A DNA stretch of 64,000 nt from Tetraselmis striata (GCA_006384855.1 VCJN01002666.1:29073-93072), one strand, 5' to 3'. Shown: positions 42,734 to 55,180, counted from the stretch's first letter. Numbers and translations are program-made. The notes: generated by a model not told the origin, from the letters alone.

Positions 42734-44951
42734 CTAGAGATGGCCCTTGACGCGGCGGGCGCGCTGCAGGGCGAGCGCGAGTGTCTCCGCCGCCGCAAAG
42801 GGCGTCTTTAGCAGCAGGCACAGTGTGACGGCCTTCACCACGAGCGCGCCCTGCTGGTGCTCCCACCCGCCTGCGGCCTGACCCTCCAGCCAGATGCTCG
42901 CCAGGCTAAAGAGAAACACTGGCAGCTGGAAACACGTTGCGGCCGCCTTCCTCGCCGGCTCCGCCAGCACCGGGCGAAAAGCGTCAGGCGTGGCGTGCCG
43001 GAATTGACGGGCAGCCGCCCGCTGGAGGACGTTAGGGGCGCTCCTGTGGCACCGATGGACGCTGTACGTGAGAGCCGCCCCGACGAGGCACGTGACGGCC
43101 AGCTCCCATGATACCGCCAGCAGGAGCGCCACCGAGGCGATGACCTGTACCGCTGGCTGGAGGAGGCCCCACGGGAGGAGGTCCGCCACGAGGAAGCGGA
43201 GGACGGCGGGATCGGGTGAGCGCAAGTCGTGGTGGTCGGACGTCCGGGGCAGGTGCAACAGCAGCGCCGCGATGCCGGCATTGGCAGCGGCCGTGAGGAG
43301 CGCCGTGCCGGCGTGGACGAAGCCGAACGGCGCGCACGCAATGAGGAGGCTGAGCAGGGAGAGGGCGCCGCGGTGGGTGCACAGCGTGCCTGCGAGGTAG
43401 CCCACTGCCAGCGGGTGCAGGACTGCGGAGGCAGAGGCGACCGCGACACTGAGCGCCGCCACAAGCGACCGGAGCGGCTGGTCGCAGACGAGGTACGACA
43501 GCGGCGCGGCGGCTGCGCTCGCGCGCTCCCCCTTGACATCCTCCATAAGCTGCTGCGCAAAAGCGCGGTCGATGATGTACTGCTCGCGACTCGCCAGCAC
43601 GACGCGCGTGGCCAGTGGCGGCCTCGGCATCAGAAATATATTTGTCAGGCGCTCTGCGCTGTACCAGCGAACCGTCTTGTCCTCGATCTCGCGGGCGATA
43701 CTGTAGAGGTAGATGCCCGCGCATTCTGGCGAGCAGACGGGCGCCTCCACGTCACACTTGCTCGATGCAGACAGTTCTCTCACATGCACCGGGAGGCAGC
43801 CTCGGGTACTCCGTGCGTCTTGAGACCGGGGTGGGACCTCGTGCAGGAGCCCTGTTCGTTACAATAGCCAACATAGGCGACCGGCATTTATATCAGGCAC
43901 CACGAAGCTTTGACGTGCCGGCATTCCTGTCAGCAGGGAGCTCGCGCAGGGAAAGAGGTTTTTAAAGCACACACCTTGCATGCGAAGCACAAGTATCAAG
44001 GCGCCACTGTGGACGTCCTTCAGCTCCTCCAACAGGTCAGCCGTGCAGTTTTCGCCCAGGCATCGCCGCCCGTGCTGCAGGAGCCGCTTTGCATCCGCGT
44101 TGCGTCGGGTCGCGTACAGGCGGAAGAGCTGCAGCACCGTGGCCAGCAGCAGGGCGCCGGGAGCTTGCAGCAAGGCGCACTCGGCGTCTGGCGACCAATC
44201 CGTAGCGTCGATGTGCCCAGTTCGGCACAGCAGGCACCCCCACACCAGAGCGCACGCGAGGAACAAAACCGCCTCGAGCTGGATGGCCACCCACGAGCGA
44301 AGGCAGCGGTTGCGCAGCTCCGAGCCGACGCCGCCGAGAAATAATCCCAAGTGCACGAGGCCGCTGGCGGCTGTCTCTGCGACCCCAGCGAGCGCGAGCG
44401 CATGCAGGAGGCAAGTACAACCGCCGGTCCCTCCGAGAAGGAATTGCCACGTCGGCGGCGCGACATGTCTAGCCATCAGCAGCACGCATAGCAACACTCC
44501 GTAGCCAGCTTCCTGCGGCGCGTCATGAGCGGGGCGTCGTGGTAAGCAACCCGTAGTTTTCCTCCCTTCGACCGCAGGCGAGCGCCCGCGCCCCGACCGC
44601 CTCGGCTGGGAAACGAAAGCTAGCGCGCGGGGGGTGGCGGGGATGGATGTTTCGTCACCGAAGCAGGGATGCTCCCTGTCACCAGTGACGTCACCCATTT
44701 CGGACCACACGTGTTTGACAAGGAAAACAAGCAGAGAGCAAGCACCCGAGGGGGCGCGGGGAGGGGGAGGGGGGGGGGGGGGATAACATTCGCCAGCAAC
44801 GCACCGAGCACTGGCTCATCCAAGCCCCAAAGCCCACCCGCCAAGCGTTTCGTCCTGTGCGGCACGCGCAGTGCCTCAACCCCTGCTTCGCTGCCCCGTT
44901 TCCCCGTTGGTGTTGGCCGCCGCTGAGCAGCGGCTCTGTTTGACCCGACAT
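42734..44951 (-). CDS. Polytopic membrane protein, ABC-exporter-like transmembrane region
   Basis: Two well-supported exons: about 43975-44512 (acceptor CGCCGCAG, donor AAG/GTGTGT, 179 codons) and one starting between 43777 and 43835 and ending at the stop 42736-42734. The product has at least eight hydrophobic segments, for example GYGVLLCVLLMA, AVLFLACALVWGCLL, LLSLLIACAPFGFV, VIASVALLLAVSWELAV and VVKAVTLCLLL. Layout and residues around LLPWGLLQPAVQVIASVALLLAVSWELA recall the transmembrane domain of ABCC-type transporters, and an upstream frame starting at ATG 44951 reads MSGQTEPLL. No nucleotide-binding domain follows, and a TGTAA signal lies 210 bp after the stop, so the gene appears to end here. 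The 5' exon is unresolved. Function is not assigned. Confidence 0.5.
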
Positions 44952-44959
44952 GCCTCCGA

Positions 44960-45620
44960 GGTTACCCCCGGCACCAGGTGACCAGCGCGCCGGCGGATGG
45001 AAGACGCCGCGCTGGACCGCGCGAGCGAAGAAGCCAAGCGTCCTCTGAGATCCGTGGACCGTTTGCACGGAAGGTGGGCCCGCTGGAGGTGGGCGTCGGA
45101 CGGCCGGATTTTTACGTACTGCCGGATTTTTAGGTACCCTCTACCGGTACAGCGCTGGATTGTAAGCCCCGACAGCGTTGTAGTCGGCCGATGTCCTCGA
45201 CAGCGTGCTGGTACCTGGTACTCGTTAAACCTGCTCCAAACCGGTACTCGCTACAGCTAACTGCCGATCAGAAAACTGCCGATCAGAAAACAGAGGTGCA
45301 GCTGCCCGGAGCGCCTCGACGTCAACCGCACCGACTTGGTATGCGCAGGGGGCAGAGTGGGCCCGACGCTGTGGGACTGGGTTCGTCCGTCGGCACACGA
45401 TGAGGATAATGTATGAGGATGATGTATGATTTGCTTTATAATACATGTTGGTCGCATGAAGCGGTTGAAACCAAGGATTACTACTGGCGGTACCGGTCAG
45501 GATACGGAATGATATCATTTTACTCGTACCTGTAGTACGAGCAGCAGATGGACAAGCCATACAATAATCCCTGCTGCCATACGTGCTATGTTGGCAATCC
45601 TCAGCTACAGGTACCGGTAC
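44960..45620. other. Spacer rich in GGTACC-like motifs
   Basis: Many GGTACC/GGTAC words and a direct doublet CTGCCGATCAGAAAA at about 45260-45290. No gene. Confidence 0.45.
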
Positions 45621-45624
45621 TTCA

Positions 45625-45940
45625 CGCGTCCGCGGTCGCGTCCGCGCGTGCGGCACGTGATGGTACTCCTGCGCCTGCGTCGCGTCGCTCGTCGGCATGT
45701 GTTGCTATGACCCGGGTCATTGGCTGCAAGCGTCCTCGCCGCGGCTGATAGCCTACCCCGGGGCGGGGGTCGCTTTGGTCCCTGGCTGCTAAGTGATTTC
45801 GTGGTTCCCTTGGCTCCTTCTTGGTTCTTGGCTCCCTGTCCTCCGGCTCGACCTTGGTTTCAGGCTTATGTCTCTCTTTTGCTGGCAACCTTTCACAGTT
45901 GAAGTTAGTTCTGTTTGTAGTGCGCTTTTGTGAAAGCCCT
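45625..45940 (+). mobile_element. 5'-truncated retroelement 3' end, family R1 copy 2
   Basis: Closely matches 58374-58690 in reverse. It ends with TTCTGTTTGTAGTGCGC..GTGAAAGCCC, the complement of the end seen at 58 kb. Confidence 0.65.
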
Positions 45941-46269
45941 TATGTAATTAACGACCGGTACTTCACGCTCTCCCCGTATTAACGAAAAAGTTAAATACAG
46001 GTACCCGTAGCCATCTACAGAGCGCAGCATAGGAATTTCTGACGGGTACCCAGGTATCCAGCAATCAAGTATTACGCTGGTACCAGGACGGGTAAGGGTA
46101 GTATAACCGGGATGGATAAGGTCCGCGCCGCCAATAAGACGCGCTGGCCAGGATCTGCTTGTATGGTCCAGGGTGGCGGCAACGCGGGGCGGGTGCACCT
46201 GCTGCGACGATGGCGGTGTGCTGACGTCGGTATTCAATAAGTACATAGTAATCCTATACTGATCCAAAA

Positions 46270-46340
46270 AAATAGTTTATGGGGTTTCCTGCATTAAATT
46301 AATAGCCGCTTTTCCGGCCATAATATCTGCTGCCAAGTAT
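46270..46340 (+). repeat. Solo PAT/DIRS terminus fragment
   Basis: TAGTTTATGGGGTTTCCTGC, later AGCCGCTTTTCCGGCC, resembles the A repeat of element 1 (TAGTTTATGGGGTTTCCATC..ACCGCTTTTCAGCT). No second repeat or ORF is attached. Confidence 0.45.
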
Positions 46341-46560
46341 ATTGACATGAGCTAGCTGCAAAAGGCGATCAGGAAACCACCCGAAAAGGAAATAGAAAAC
46401 GTCCACTACAGCAATTGCGCGGTGGAAGCCGCACCAGAAGAGGGTGCGGAATGAGCACGGACAGACGCATCAGACTTGGCCGTTTGCACTCCGGCAGAGA
46501 GAATGCCGCCCAAGGTACCATGCACGCAAGCAGAGACTCGCTGCAACAACCCATGCATTG
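46340..46560 (-). pseudogene. 5'-truncated LINE-like fragment, family R2
   Basis: Matches 32650-32860 (for example GCATCAGACTTGGCC and GGCAGAGAGAATGCCGCCCA). It is shorter at the 5' side than that copy. Confidence 0.5.
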
Positions 46561-46604
46561 TTGTCGTCCTCGAACGCGCCGTCAGAGCAGCACCAGTCGA
46601 CGCC

Positions 46605-47294
46605 TTAGCCATATAGTCTTGGGGATACTTGATTTTCAGGGCCTTGGTTTTGGCGCGCTGAAAATTTAAAATTAAACGAGTCACTCGCAGTGCACTGGCT
46701 AGTTAGGTGCTTCTCGCCACAATATCCAGACTTGCCGAACCACGGCGATTTGTGAAGTATGCGAGCAGTTGTGTGTGGGCTGTGAGCACGGGGAGCATGC
46801 CGGGAAAGGGGATGAAGGGAAGGTAGACGTGCGGGGGCGGGGAGGGGGGCGCGCGCGGGGAGGCGCCTCTCTTCATCTCGAAGAACTTGGCCAGCGGTAT
46901 CGTCGTCGGTCCTGAGCTGTGAGGAATGCCGCAATAGCAACTCGAGATGTTGGAGAAGCAAGAGCTCGTGCGCAACACAGTTTAGCGTGGACACGGAACT
47001 CGGCGAACAACTATGCCGCAGTACATCGATATTAGTTGACATTGCTGCCCGCAACGATTGTCTTGATATAGTGTCGTATTTTGCGAGAAGTGCATTGAGA
47101 ACTTCCGGTATTAGCAACGAGTCGCGGGGATGCTCGGTGACGTCCATAGTTGCGTCGTACGCCTGAGTAGCCTCCCATTTGATGTAAGGTGCAGTAGTGC
47201 GGTGCAGTATTGAGGCAACGACAAGTGATTTGAGCATACGGATTCTGGTTACCGACCGGTTAGCCGCCGGCTTATAAGTGGCATGTCGTGGCAA
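46605..47294 (-). other. Unrecognised 229-codon ORF
   Basis: The N-terminal half (about residues 15-120: MLKSLVVASILH.., AAMSTNIDVLRH, VAHELLLLQHLELLLRH) looks like a helical protein with normal residue use; the C-terminal half is Arg/Pro/His-rich and may be out of frame. It lies beside a truncated chromovirus on the same strand and may be a gag-type relic. Function unknown. Confidence 0.3.
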
Positions 47295-47545
47295 ATCAGG
47301 CTAGAGGTCACGGATGACCGGGCAATAGCAGTCGGATGGCGCCATGTGTAGTATAACAGATGTGGGCCGCGGGGATCGCCCTCGGTGTATTGGGCGCATG
47401 CAAGCATACGAGTATAGTCGTAAAGATAATGGTGATGGTTTACAAGTATATGTAACAGTGGTGAGGGTATGGGTGCATGCAGAGGTAGGGTTTAAGGAAC
47501 AGACCCTAAGATTCATGCCCCTCTCAGAAAATCAAGGCAAGGGTC
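47295..47545. other. Short spacer, possible LTR remnant
   Basis: Lies just downstream of the truncated chromovirus pol on its strand. GTATAACAGATG at about 47349 resembles an LTR end but no partner copy is present. Confidence 0.3.
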
Positions 47546-47986
47546 TCAAAGGTTGAGGGGAACTCGTTCAGGGTATTTTTGGGCAAGTGCGCGGTAGTGC
47601 GGGCGACAAAACAGAGCAAACAAGGCGGGTGTGCGGTGGGCATGGACAGTGAGCATATCAACCTTTTTGAGGTTGCAATATGGTTCCCAAGAGTTATGCG
47701 AAGGGTCATAGCCTAACCATTGCACAAGGAACACATACAAGAGCATGGCCGCGGGTAGAATGATCGGTATAATGTTCGATTTTGTGATCAAGAATGTTCT
47801 CAACAATGAACATTCATCTTGCGGGGGAATAAGTCTACCATGGACGATAGCCGGGGGTGTATCAGGCGAGTAGCAGCGGCATAACTTGGAAATGTGAAAC
47901 ACGGGGTGACATTCCATGGTCGGGGGCATTCGAATTCGGTATGCATGGGAGGATATTTTTTGGACAATAATCGGAAACGGGTCGAG
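47546..47986 (-). pseudogene. Truncated chromovirus pol: integrase C-terminus and chromodomain
   Basis: The minus-strand frame resumes gypsy homology at FLDPFPIIVQKISSHAYRI (the GPY/F-like segment), continues with HPVFHISKL and ends in a chromodomain (VQWLGYDPSHNSWEPYCNL). Upstream of about 47986 the homology stops abruptly and an unrelated plus-strand ORF begins, so the rest of the element has been lost or replaced. It differs in sequence from the 1-6641 element. Confidence 0.75.
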
Positions 47987-49250
47987 AAATCGCTGGCGGG
48001 CAGCCTTGACCGAGTACGACGCCGACCCAGACGCAGACGACGCCGTTGTCTGCCCCCCGACCCGCACGCTATTGGCCCTTCTGGAGGTCCGTGAGGTCTG
48101 GAAGGTCCGCTGCTCGGCCGACTCGATGCGACTCGAACTCCTTGATCCCGAAGCGGCGCGCCTACTACACCATGTGTGCCGCGACGCCGTACTGGCGCTG
48201 CCGTTTGGCGACCAAACGAAGGGCCGAGCGGTGATCCAGCTCACCGTCGAACAGAATGAAGAGCGCGAGGACCCGCCCCCCACCCCACAACATGGGGTGC
48301 TGCCCCCAGCACTGTCCAAGCAGCTCTTCCGATGCGTGCTGACGGCCAGAGCGATCTGCCCCGGCCCCTAGCCAACTTGGAGCTGCCGACGGTCGAGCAG
48401 CTAGCAGAGGCCATAGCAGCCACCATCAGCCAGCGTATCAACACGCCCCCGGAGCTGCCGTACGCCCAGTGGCTGACTGACACCATGATGGCTGCTGGCA
48501 TCGAGATGCAGCAACACCACACTGAGCCGAAACTGCTGTGCGTGGGAGACGACAATCTCTACACCAAAGAGGAGGAGGAGTTCGCGGACAGCCTACGCCT
48601 GGCAGCGGCCCTCACCTCTCCCGTCGCAGTACTGCGGGCAGTACGCCTACTCCGCACATCGTCATCTACCTCACAGAGTCCAAGTTCGATCCCTCGTGGT
48701 ACTGAGGCGAGGGGCGGTCGCTAATGCCGTCGCAGCCATCGACCAGCGCCGAACATCAACGGAGCACGCCCCCGGAGCAGCTCACCAAGCCCATGCACAT
48801 ACAGCCACAGCCCCAGCGGCAACCGCGATGACCGGAGTGCAGGCGGAAGACAAGGACGAGCTTAAACTGAACTACGAGGAGAACTTTAGCACGATGGATG
48901 TGGACACCGCCCAGCGGAGCAATAGCGCGGAGGCAGCAGATATATGCTGACGTTCTTGACTCCCCCCAACGCTCAATAGCGCAACGCGCATTCCGCGAAG
49001 GGACACATGAAGGCATCACAGAACGACTAGTCGAGCTTCAGCACCTCACCACCGAGACCACATAGCTGCTCGCCCAGTCCTCCCCAGCCAATCAGCCTGC
49101 ACTCGCGGCCAAACTCGCCAGACTCACAGCGGAGTCACATCGACTGCGTAACCCCCAGCGCCACTCGATCCGGCTCGAACACCAACCCCGCCAGCCCCTC
49201 ACTGCAGGCAAGGGCAAGGCAGCCGCATCTGCCAAGCACAAGAAGAAGTA
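47987..49250 (+). pseudogene. Broken gag-like ORF of an unidentified retroelement
   Basis: Three successive plus-strand frames with protein-like composition: RTLLALLEVREVWKVRC.. to a stop at 48371, ANLELPTVEQLAEAIAATI.. to 48724, and IAQRAFREGTHEGITERLV.. to about 49250, which ends in a Lys tail (AKHKKK). A frameshift near 48350 and in-frame stops separate them. Acidic helical regions and the basic C-terminus suggest a gag, but there is no zinc knuckle and I cannot assign a family. Confidence 0.4.
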
Positions 49251-50090
49251 GCCCAGGGTCGTAGCCGATCAGGCGGCGCCACCCTCAACCGCGGGAGGAG
49301 CAAGCCGCGCCTCTTAGGCACTCGCGATTCATACATCGAATGGGAAACGGACGACGAAGCAGCCCAACCATATGGCAACTCCCATCAGTAGCGACCGCGC
49401 GATCCACCGCCGCGACAAGGAGGCCAACTAACTCAAGAACACCGGCCACTACTAACCCTAGTGACCGGTGCATATACTATGCTATCACATAATCATGACA
49501 GTAGCACCGCCCGAAACAGCACGGGACATCCCCATCGCTGATTACCACCGCAAGTTCTTCCCCGCCACATATAACAAATACATACTCCAGTGAAGGAGGG
49601 CATGCAGCCCCCACTAATTCTACTAGACGGCTCTGCGGTAGATAAATACTGAGCAACACTTAGCTATGCCGGTCAGCTCCCTTCCCCCATCTCACCTTAG
49701 TAGTTGTAGGCGGGACGCCTTCGGCTGCCTAATACTGCCTGATGAGCTCTGAGTGGGACATGCGTGACTTGGGTAAGGGCAGCAAGGGGGCGCTGCTGTC
49801 CTAGCTACATCCCGCTTGATGGAGGAGGGGCTTGGCCACACAAGAGGACTGCCAGTAGCTTGAGCTATAATTACACCTAGTGTTCCCTACCATGGTTGGA
49901 GATAGCATGCCCTAAAAACAACTCAGTCCGAGACAGTGGATGCGGTTGCAGAACGACTAGGGGCTGTAATCAATTTCAATTTCAATTTTCCCGTGCGACT
50001 ATACTACTAGGTTCCCGGGCATGCATTCGACTCCCGCCCGGCCACGTGATAGAAACATGACGAAGATGATCACGGCCACGGCCGCCCGGA
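49251..50090. other. Spacer, no gene seen
   Basis: No motif-bearing frame. TTTCAATTTCAATTTTCC near 49977 is a short direct repeat. Confidence 0.4.
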
Positions 50091-51045
50091 TCAAGTCACA
50101 ACACGGCGCGCTGCGTGCTCCAAGTCGGGCCTAGCTCCAGCCGCAGTGATTTCGCTAGGCCGGGCGTCTTGCTTGTACACTACCCGGGCGGGCCGGCATA
50201 CTTGAGGAACCTCAGGGTACATGGAGACATGGGAGGCCTCCCGGTACTTGCGGATCTTGCGGAGCAGGGGCCCGACCACCATCGCCGCCAAGCCGTGATC
50301 CTGGAAGAACCCGTTGACCGCGGACATATAGGATTTCATGTTGGTGGTTGTTAGCTACGCTCATACCGATACTCGGCTGCCCGTTATCGATACTCGTACA
50401 TCGCGATATACCGGTACTCGGCTGCCCGTGTACCGGCGATATGGCTATATATGCGGCTGCCCGCAGATATATGATATGCTCGGATCTTTTGTATTACTTT
50501 CACTGGTTTCGGAGCCTCGGCTGCGATCCGGGAGGCCGTCACTGGTTCGATTTCCCTATCACCCGGAAATGGGATTAGTCGTCTATGGGTGGGAATGGAT
50601 GGAATGTTAGTTACACTCGTTCCGATACTCGGCTGCCCGTTATCGATACTCGTACAGCTAAGTATACCGTACTCGGCTGCCTGTGTCGTACCGGCGACAT
50701 GGCTATATATGCGACCGCCAGCAGATACATGATATGCTCGTTTTTGTATTGCTTTCAGTGGCCTTAATGGCCCCCATGCCGCCAGATTGCCGTCGCACCG
50801 GGCCATCGTGACCGGATCAATCGCCAAGCCGGGGCTGCTTCTCGTCGTAAAAGCGGAAGTAGTGTTTGATCGTGTTGCCATAGGTGTCCGCAATGGTCGG
50901 GGCCCACGCCGCGGACAAGAGCTCCATGGTCTGGGCACTTAGGCTATCATATTCTGGCCACTAGGCCATGTAGGACTTCATCGAATCCGCCCACGGGTTG
51001 GTGCCGCCCGCAACCACAATCGCGTACTTGATGCGTCGAGCGCAC
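50091..51045 (-). pseudogene. DIRS-type tyrosine recombinase remnant, interrupted
   Basis: On the minus strand the N-terminal core-binding part (ELLSAAWAPTIADTYGNTIKHYF region, about 50930-50790, cited in part: SAAWAPTIADTYGN) is separated by an insertion (50345-50762) from its continuation MKSYMSAVNGFFQDHGLA (50339-50285) and VGPLLRKIRKYREA. The first part contains a stop. The catalytic domain is missing. Position after RT-RH-methyltransferase remnants on the same strand agrees with the canonical DIRS gene order. Confidence 0.55.
50350..50762. repeat. Tandem duplication (~257-bp unit) inside the recombinase remnant
   Basis: CCGATACTCGGCTGCCCGTT and GGCTATATATGCG..GATATGCTCG occur at about 50363-50490 and again at 50622-50745. 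The two copies differ by small changes. The block splits the recombinase frame. Confidence 0.7.
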
Positions 51046-51049
51046 GCAG

Positions 51050-52600
51050 TACGCGGCCGAACCGCCGGGGGGCGGTAGCCGCCCAAAGATGGGTGCAGCG
51101 CTGCCAGCGTGGCACTACTCCGCCACCGGCTCAAGTACATCTAAGCCGGCAAGGATAGCGGAATACAGAGACGGGCCGGTGAGACCTACCTACCATGCCT
51201 CGCTGCGCCCGCCGCCCGGGGCGGAACAGTCCAGCGTGCGGCTCCACCCCGCGCTCCTCGCATTCTATTCGGTATGTGCCTAATGTCACACCGTGCCTAG
51301 CGCGCGGGGTGCCACCACGGTAGCCGCTGCGCCGCTTTGGCGCATCTGTTGGACAAGAGCGGGTAGGAGAGGGTAGGGTGCATTGCACCAGCTGCTCTCG
51401 CGTAGCCCGGTAGCACCCGCAAGGTGAAGCGAGTCCACCGCCTCGCACGTAGGATTCACCCTCCGCCGCGAACTCGTGACTAGACGCGGAGCGAGATATA
51501 TCGCGGAACCTCGTCTCGGGAGCTACCGTGTGTACTATATATGTGGGCTATTAATTAAATCGTAGACGGCAGAGCCGGCTCATCATAGTATTGGTACTGC
51601 CCTTGCAACGGTCTCCAAGCCCACAAGTATTGCGACGGGTACTATGATATGACGATGCGCCGTCAGGCCGCATGCGCACTCGCCGAAAAAGTTTTACACA
51701 CTAGTCACCTGCCAGGCTGTACAGCTCCGCGGCCCTCCGCGATAGCAATATAATTGTGGGAAAGGGCGCGAAAGCTACAGCAACATGTTCTGGTAGTATA
51801 TTGTATTCGTGTGTGTGTGTCCCCGGACCGACTCCGCCCGCGAGATGGCGGAATGTCGCAGCAACCGTCGCGTGCGGAGATGGACAGTAGTATGACGGGC
51901 TTGGGCCCGTAGCGCAGCTTCTTGTTGCCAGTCGGACGAGCAGACGGGGCGGGAAGGATAGAGTAACTCTCACTTGCCGACGCTGCGCTGCCCGGCACAT
52001 TCGATTGCGCTAGCGGTGTTGCAGCACAGTTCTCGGCACGATCCGCCGGCGCAGTCGACGATTGCACAGGTACGGCGGGCTCAAGTCCACCTGCTTGACC
52101 GTTGCTCGGCACCTGAGCATGCCGGCTTGCTGTCCAAGCCGTGACTGCCGTGATGACAGCCAGCATGCCGCCGAGGGTGACATGCATCGCGTCCGGCGAC
52201 GGAGCGACGGGCTGCTGCCGTCTGTCTGGGCTTCAATCGGACCTTCAGACCGCTAATTGGCATGGCGAATGCGACTTAAGACCACGGCGGGACTATAGCT
52301 TTGGGGGGGAGGGGGGGGGGGGGTAGGCAGGCTGAGAGAGGAGTGTTTGATGGTGCCTCGCGAGGCAGTACATGAGGCCACGCGGCGAGGGGAAAGTATA
52401 TTTTTTACATAGGCGGTGGACCGGCCGTCATGTAGCCGCCGCACGCCCGCCACAGCGAAAGCTAACCATCATATGTTGCGGAGGAACCTCGTGTATCAGA
52501 GCTATGACGCCCCTGTGTGGAGTCCGGGCAAAAATCGTAGCGCCGGGGCGTCACGCATCCCGCATGGACGCCAGCCTGCGCTGGCAAGCACATCAGGAAA
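51050..52600. other. Decayed element interior, no gene recognised
   Basis: Lies between the methyltransferase-like and recombinase remnants. Contains a G run at 52306-52323. Open frames on either strand carry no motif. Confidence 0.4.
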
Positions 52601-52619
52601 CCTGTCAGGCGGGTGACGC

Positions 52620-55180
52620 AATACTCTTATGCAATACAGCATAAGGATCCGGCACATGATAACAACTTGCGCATCATAAAATGAATGGTAACAAATCCAC
52701 ACCGCATAACACCCGCAATAGTGATGTACCGCAAAGTACAGGTGTCGGCACAATTAAAACGCGAGGACTGTCTCGTATATACATGAGTTCGCGGTGTCGC
52801 GGCGTTGTAGCGTGGCGACATGGCGATGAGGGCTGAGGCAAACCGGTCGATTGCGTGGGGCCCGAACCGCACGTCTAGCTCCGCCAACAACACCGGGTCT
52901 ACCTGCTATTCATTTGTTGTCCATGTGCCGGCTCAGTCGGTCCGCCCACGCATTCGCCGCCGATCGAATGTTGGGGGCGCGCAGCCGGATTTCCTGCGAG
53001 TCCACGAGGTACTACAGCCGCCACATAGCTCTGCCATCATCGCCGGGGACCGCGATGTCAGGGTGGTCAGCACGTGACACACCGCCGGATTTTCCTCGTG
53101 CATGACGACGCTGCGGCCGGCGAGGCGGGGGAGGAGGGACTCGACCGCCAGCCGGATGGCGCGGATATGCTTCCATGTAACGTGGTGCCGCTCGTCCTCG
53201 GCGCACCATAACCCCTTCGCCTCGCACTTGCCATTCAGCACCCCCTCCCCCAGCCGTAGCTGGGGCTGTCGGTGTGCAGATAGGCTGTCTCCAGCGGGTG
53301 GTGGATGGGCTTGCCGTTGGCCTTAGTGGGCACCGTTGTACACCATCGCAGGTGTGCTCGGCGAAGCTACTGAGACGTCATCATCCGCACCCGGCTAGCG
53401 ACGCGGTCGCCCAGCACGGAGTGCAGCTCCCGCAAAAAGAAGCGGGCGGCATGACCGCATGAAAAGGTATTGCGCTTGGCCCGCAATCGACTGCAGGTCC
53501 CGCACGGGCAGACAACGGGCGTTGTGGGTTGCCCGGCTGAGCGTTTGCTGGGCCCACAACATTTCCCGAGGTAACCCGTACGATATTGCGAAAACTGCCC
53601 GAATTTAATATCCGATAAGCGGTTCGCGCCGTTAGGACATTGTGCACATGCGGTAACGCGACGCGCACATCATGCGGCGCCTAGAGCCCATTGCCTATGC
53701 TCTAGCCTCTACCAAGCCCACGACTGTCAACCACCGACACCGCGACCGCCCATAGCGCCAGACGTACTTTTTTTTTTATGCGGCGATGGTGGGCGGGTCG
53801 CGACCGCTACGGCCACGCAGGCGGCGTGCTCCAGGATCTCCGTGGCGACCCCGCAGAAACCGATCTGAGCGCCGCCCCAACCATAAACTTCGCACCGATG
53901 GCATACTTTTAGTAGGCTCCGTCGGACCAGCTAGGGGAAGACGTACACTATTCATGCCTTCTATTTTGACTAAACTTCCTTTCTATCCGAGCGGTTGTGG
54001 CCCTAAAGGCGTATGGTGTCAACAAAACGCGAATCCCTTAGGGGGGTGGTCAATCGGGCGGCAGTCGCGAGGGTGGACCTCGCGGCCGCCGTCCCCGGAC
54101 ATACACGCGCCTCGAGCAAGCCGTGATCGCCCTGTGTCCTCGGAGGGGGCAGGTGGCAGGGCTACGGACTGGGCGGGAGCTGGTGGGGTGGACGGAGGTG
54201 TGCTAGTAGATGCATTATTTGCCGCCCGCAGTGCCGGGCGGGTACTTCGGGCGGCGCGACGCGGATCCCGCGGCGCAGGGGCACGGCGCGCGCGGACAGA
54301 TTCTTCTTTCTGTACTCGGATCGCGAAATGTCGTACGGGTTACCGCGGAATGTTGTGCCTGGCTGGCCAGCTTCCGCAGCTTGGCCTCCGGGGCGTAAAA
54401 ATACCCCCGCCACTGAGTGGATGGTGATGCCCATGTCGTGCAAGCCAGATTGCGCGGGATGTCAGAAGCCCATCTCCTCGTGGCGCTCCATGCCCAACGC
54501 GTCGATCACGCATTGCTTACGGGCACGGACCTCCTGCGCCGCGGACTATGTGTCCGCGAAGAGGAGGAAGTCGTCGACGTAAGGTAGGATGCGCGCGCCC
54601 CGCGGGTGGTGCTTGGAGGGGTGGGGGGCGGTAGCCAAGCAAGGGGGCGGGCTTTGGCTCCAGGGCTCGCATGTGGCGCACCATCATCTCTGTGAAGGTG
54701 GTGAAGTAGTAGGGGCTCAGGGACCATCCCATAGCCCCGCTAGGCGGTAAAGGTTCCCCGCCGGATGTCCACGCACGGTGAAGTACTCCGGGTCGTCATC
54801 CGCGATCATGGCTAGGGCACAAGACCCGTACCGTCCTTGATGAGGTCGAACGAAAACATGTAGTCGCCGTTCTGGTAACGTGCCAGAGGCCCATGAAGCT
54901 CCCCATTTGTATACGCTTGCGAACGCAGGAGTAGTTATTGAGGTGACTTAAGTCGATGATGATCCGCCACTTGCCGCCGGGCTTGGGGACTAGGAAGGCG
55001 GCCCGGGACACGAAGCCCTGCCGGGAGGCATACGCCCACGCGCCGCACACCGGGTGCAACCAGCTAGGACGCCCCCACTGGCACCCATTCCCTTCTCGTC
55101 CCTTTCCGACCACCATAGTTGCAGCGCTCCGGCTGGGGCAGCCTAGGCGTCCCGCCGGCAGCATCGCATGCATCGGGCTC
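52620..55180 (-). pseudogene. DIRS-type RT-RNase H-methyltransferase-like remnant
   Basis: Several broken minus-strand frames in the right order: RT fingers SRAAFLVPKPGGKWRIIIDL (about 55020-54950), RT palm MGWSLSPYYFTTFTEMMVRH (54732 on), RT connection near 54440-54160, RNase H KGLWCAEDERHHVTWKHI and VLTTLTSRSPAMMAEL (53210-53030), and the methyltransferase-like start FGPHAIDRFASALIAMSPRYN (about 52865-52805). Frameshifts separate every piece. Sequence differs from element 2, so it is another family. Confidence 0.7.

Noticed and set aside
43229-44504. Plus-strand frames of 140-212 codons antisense to the membrane-protein gene
   Set aside because: The minus strand has hydrophobic segments and usable splice sites; the plus frames are Arg-rich shadows.
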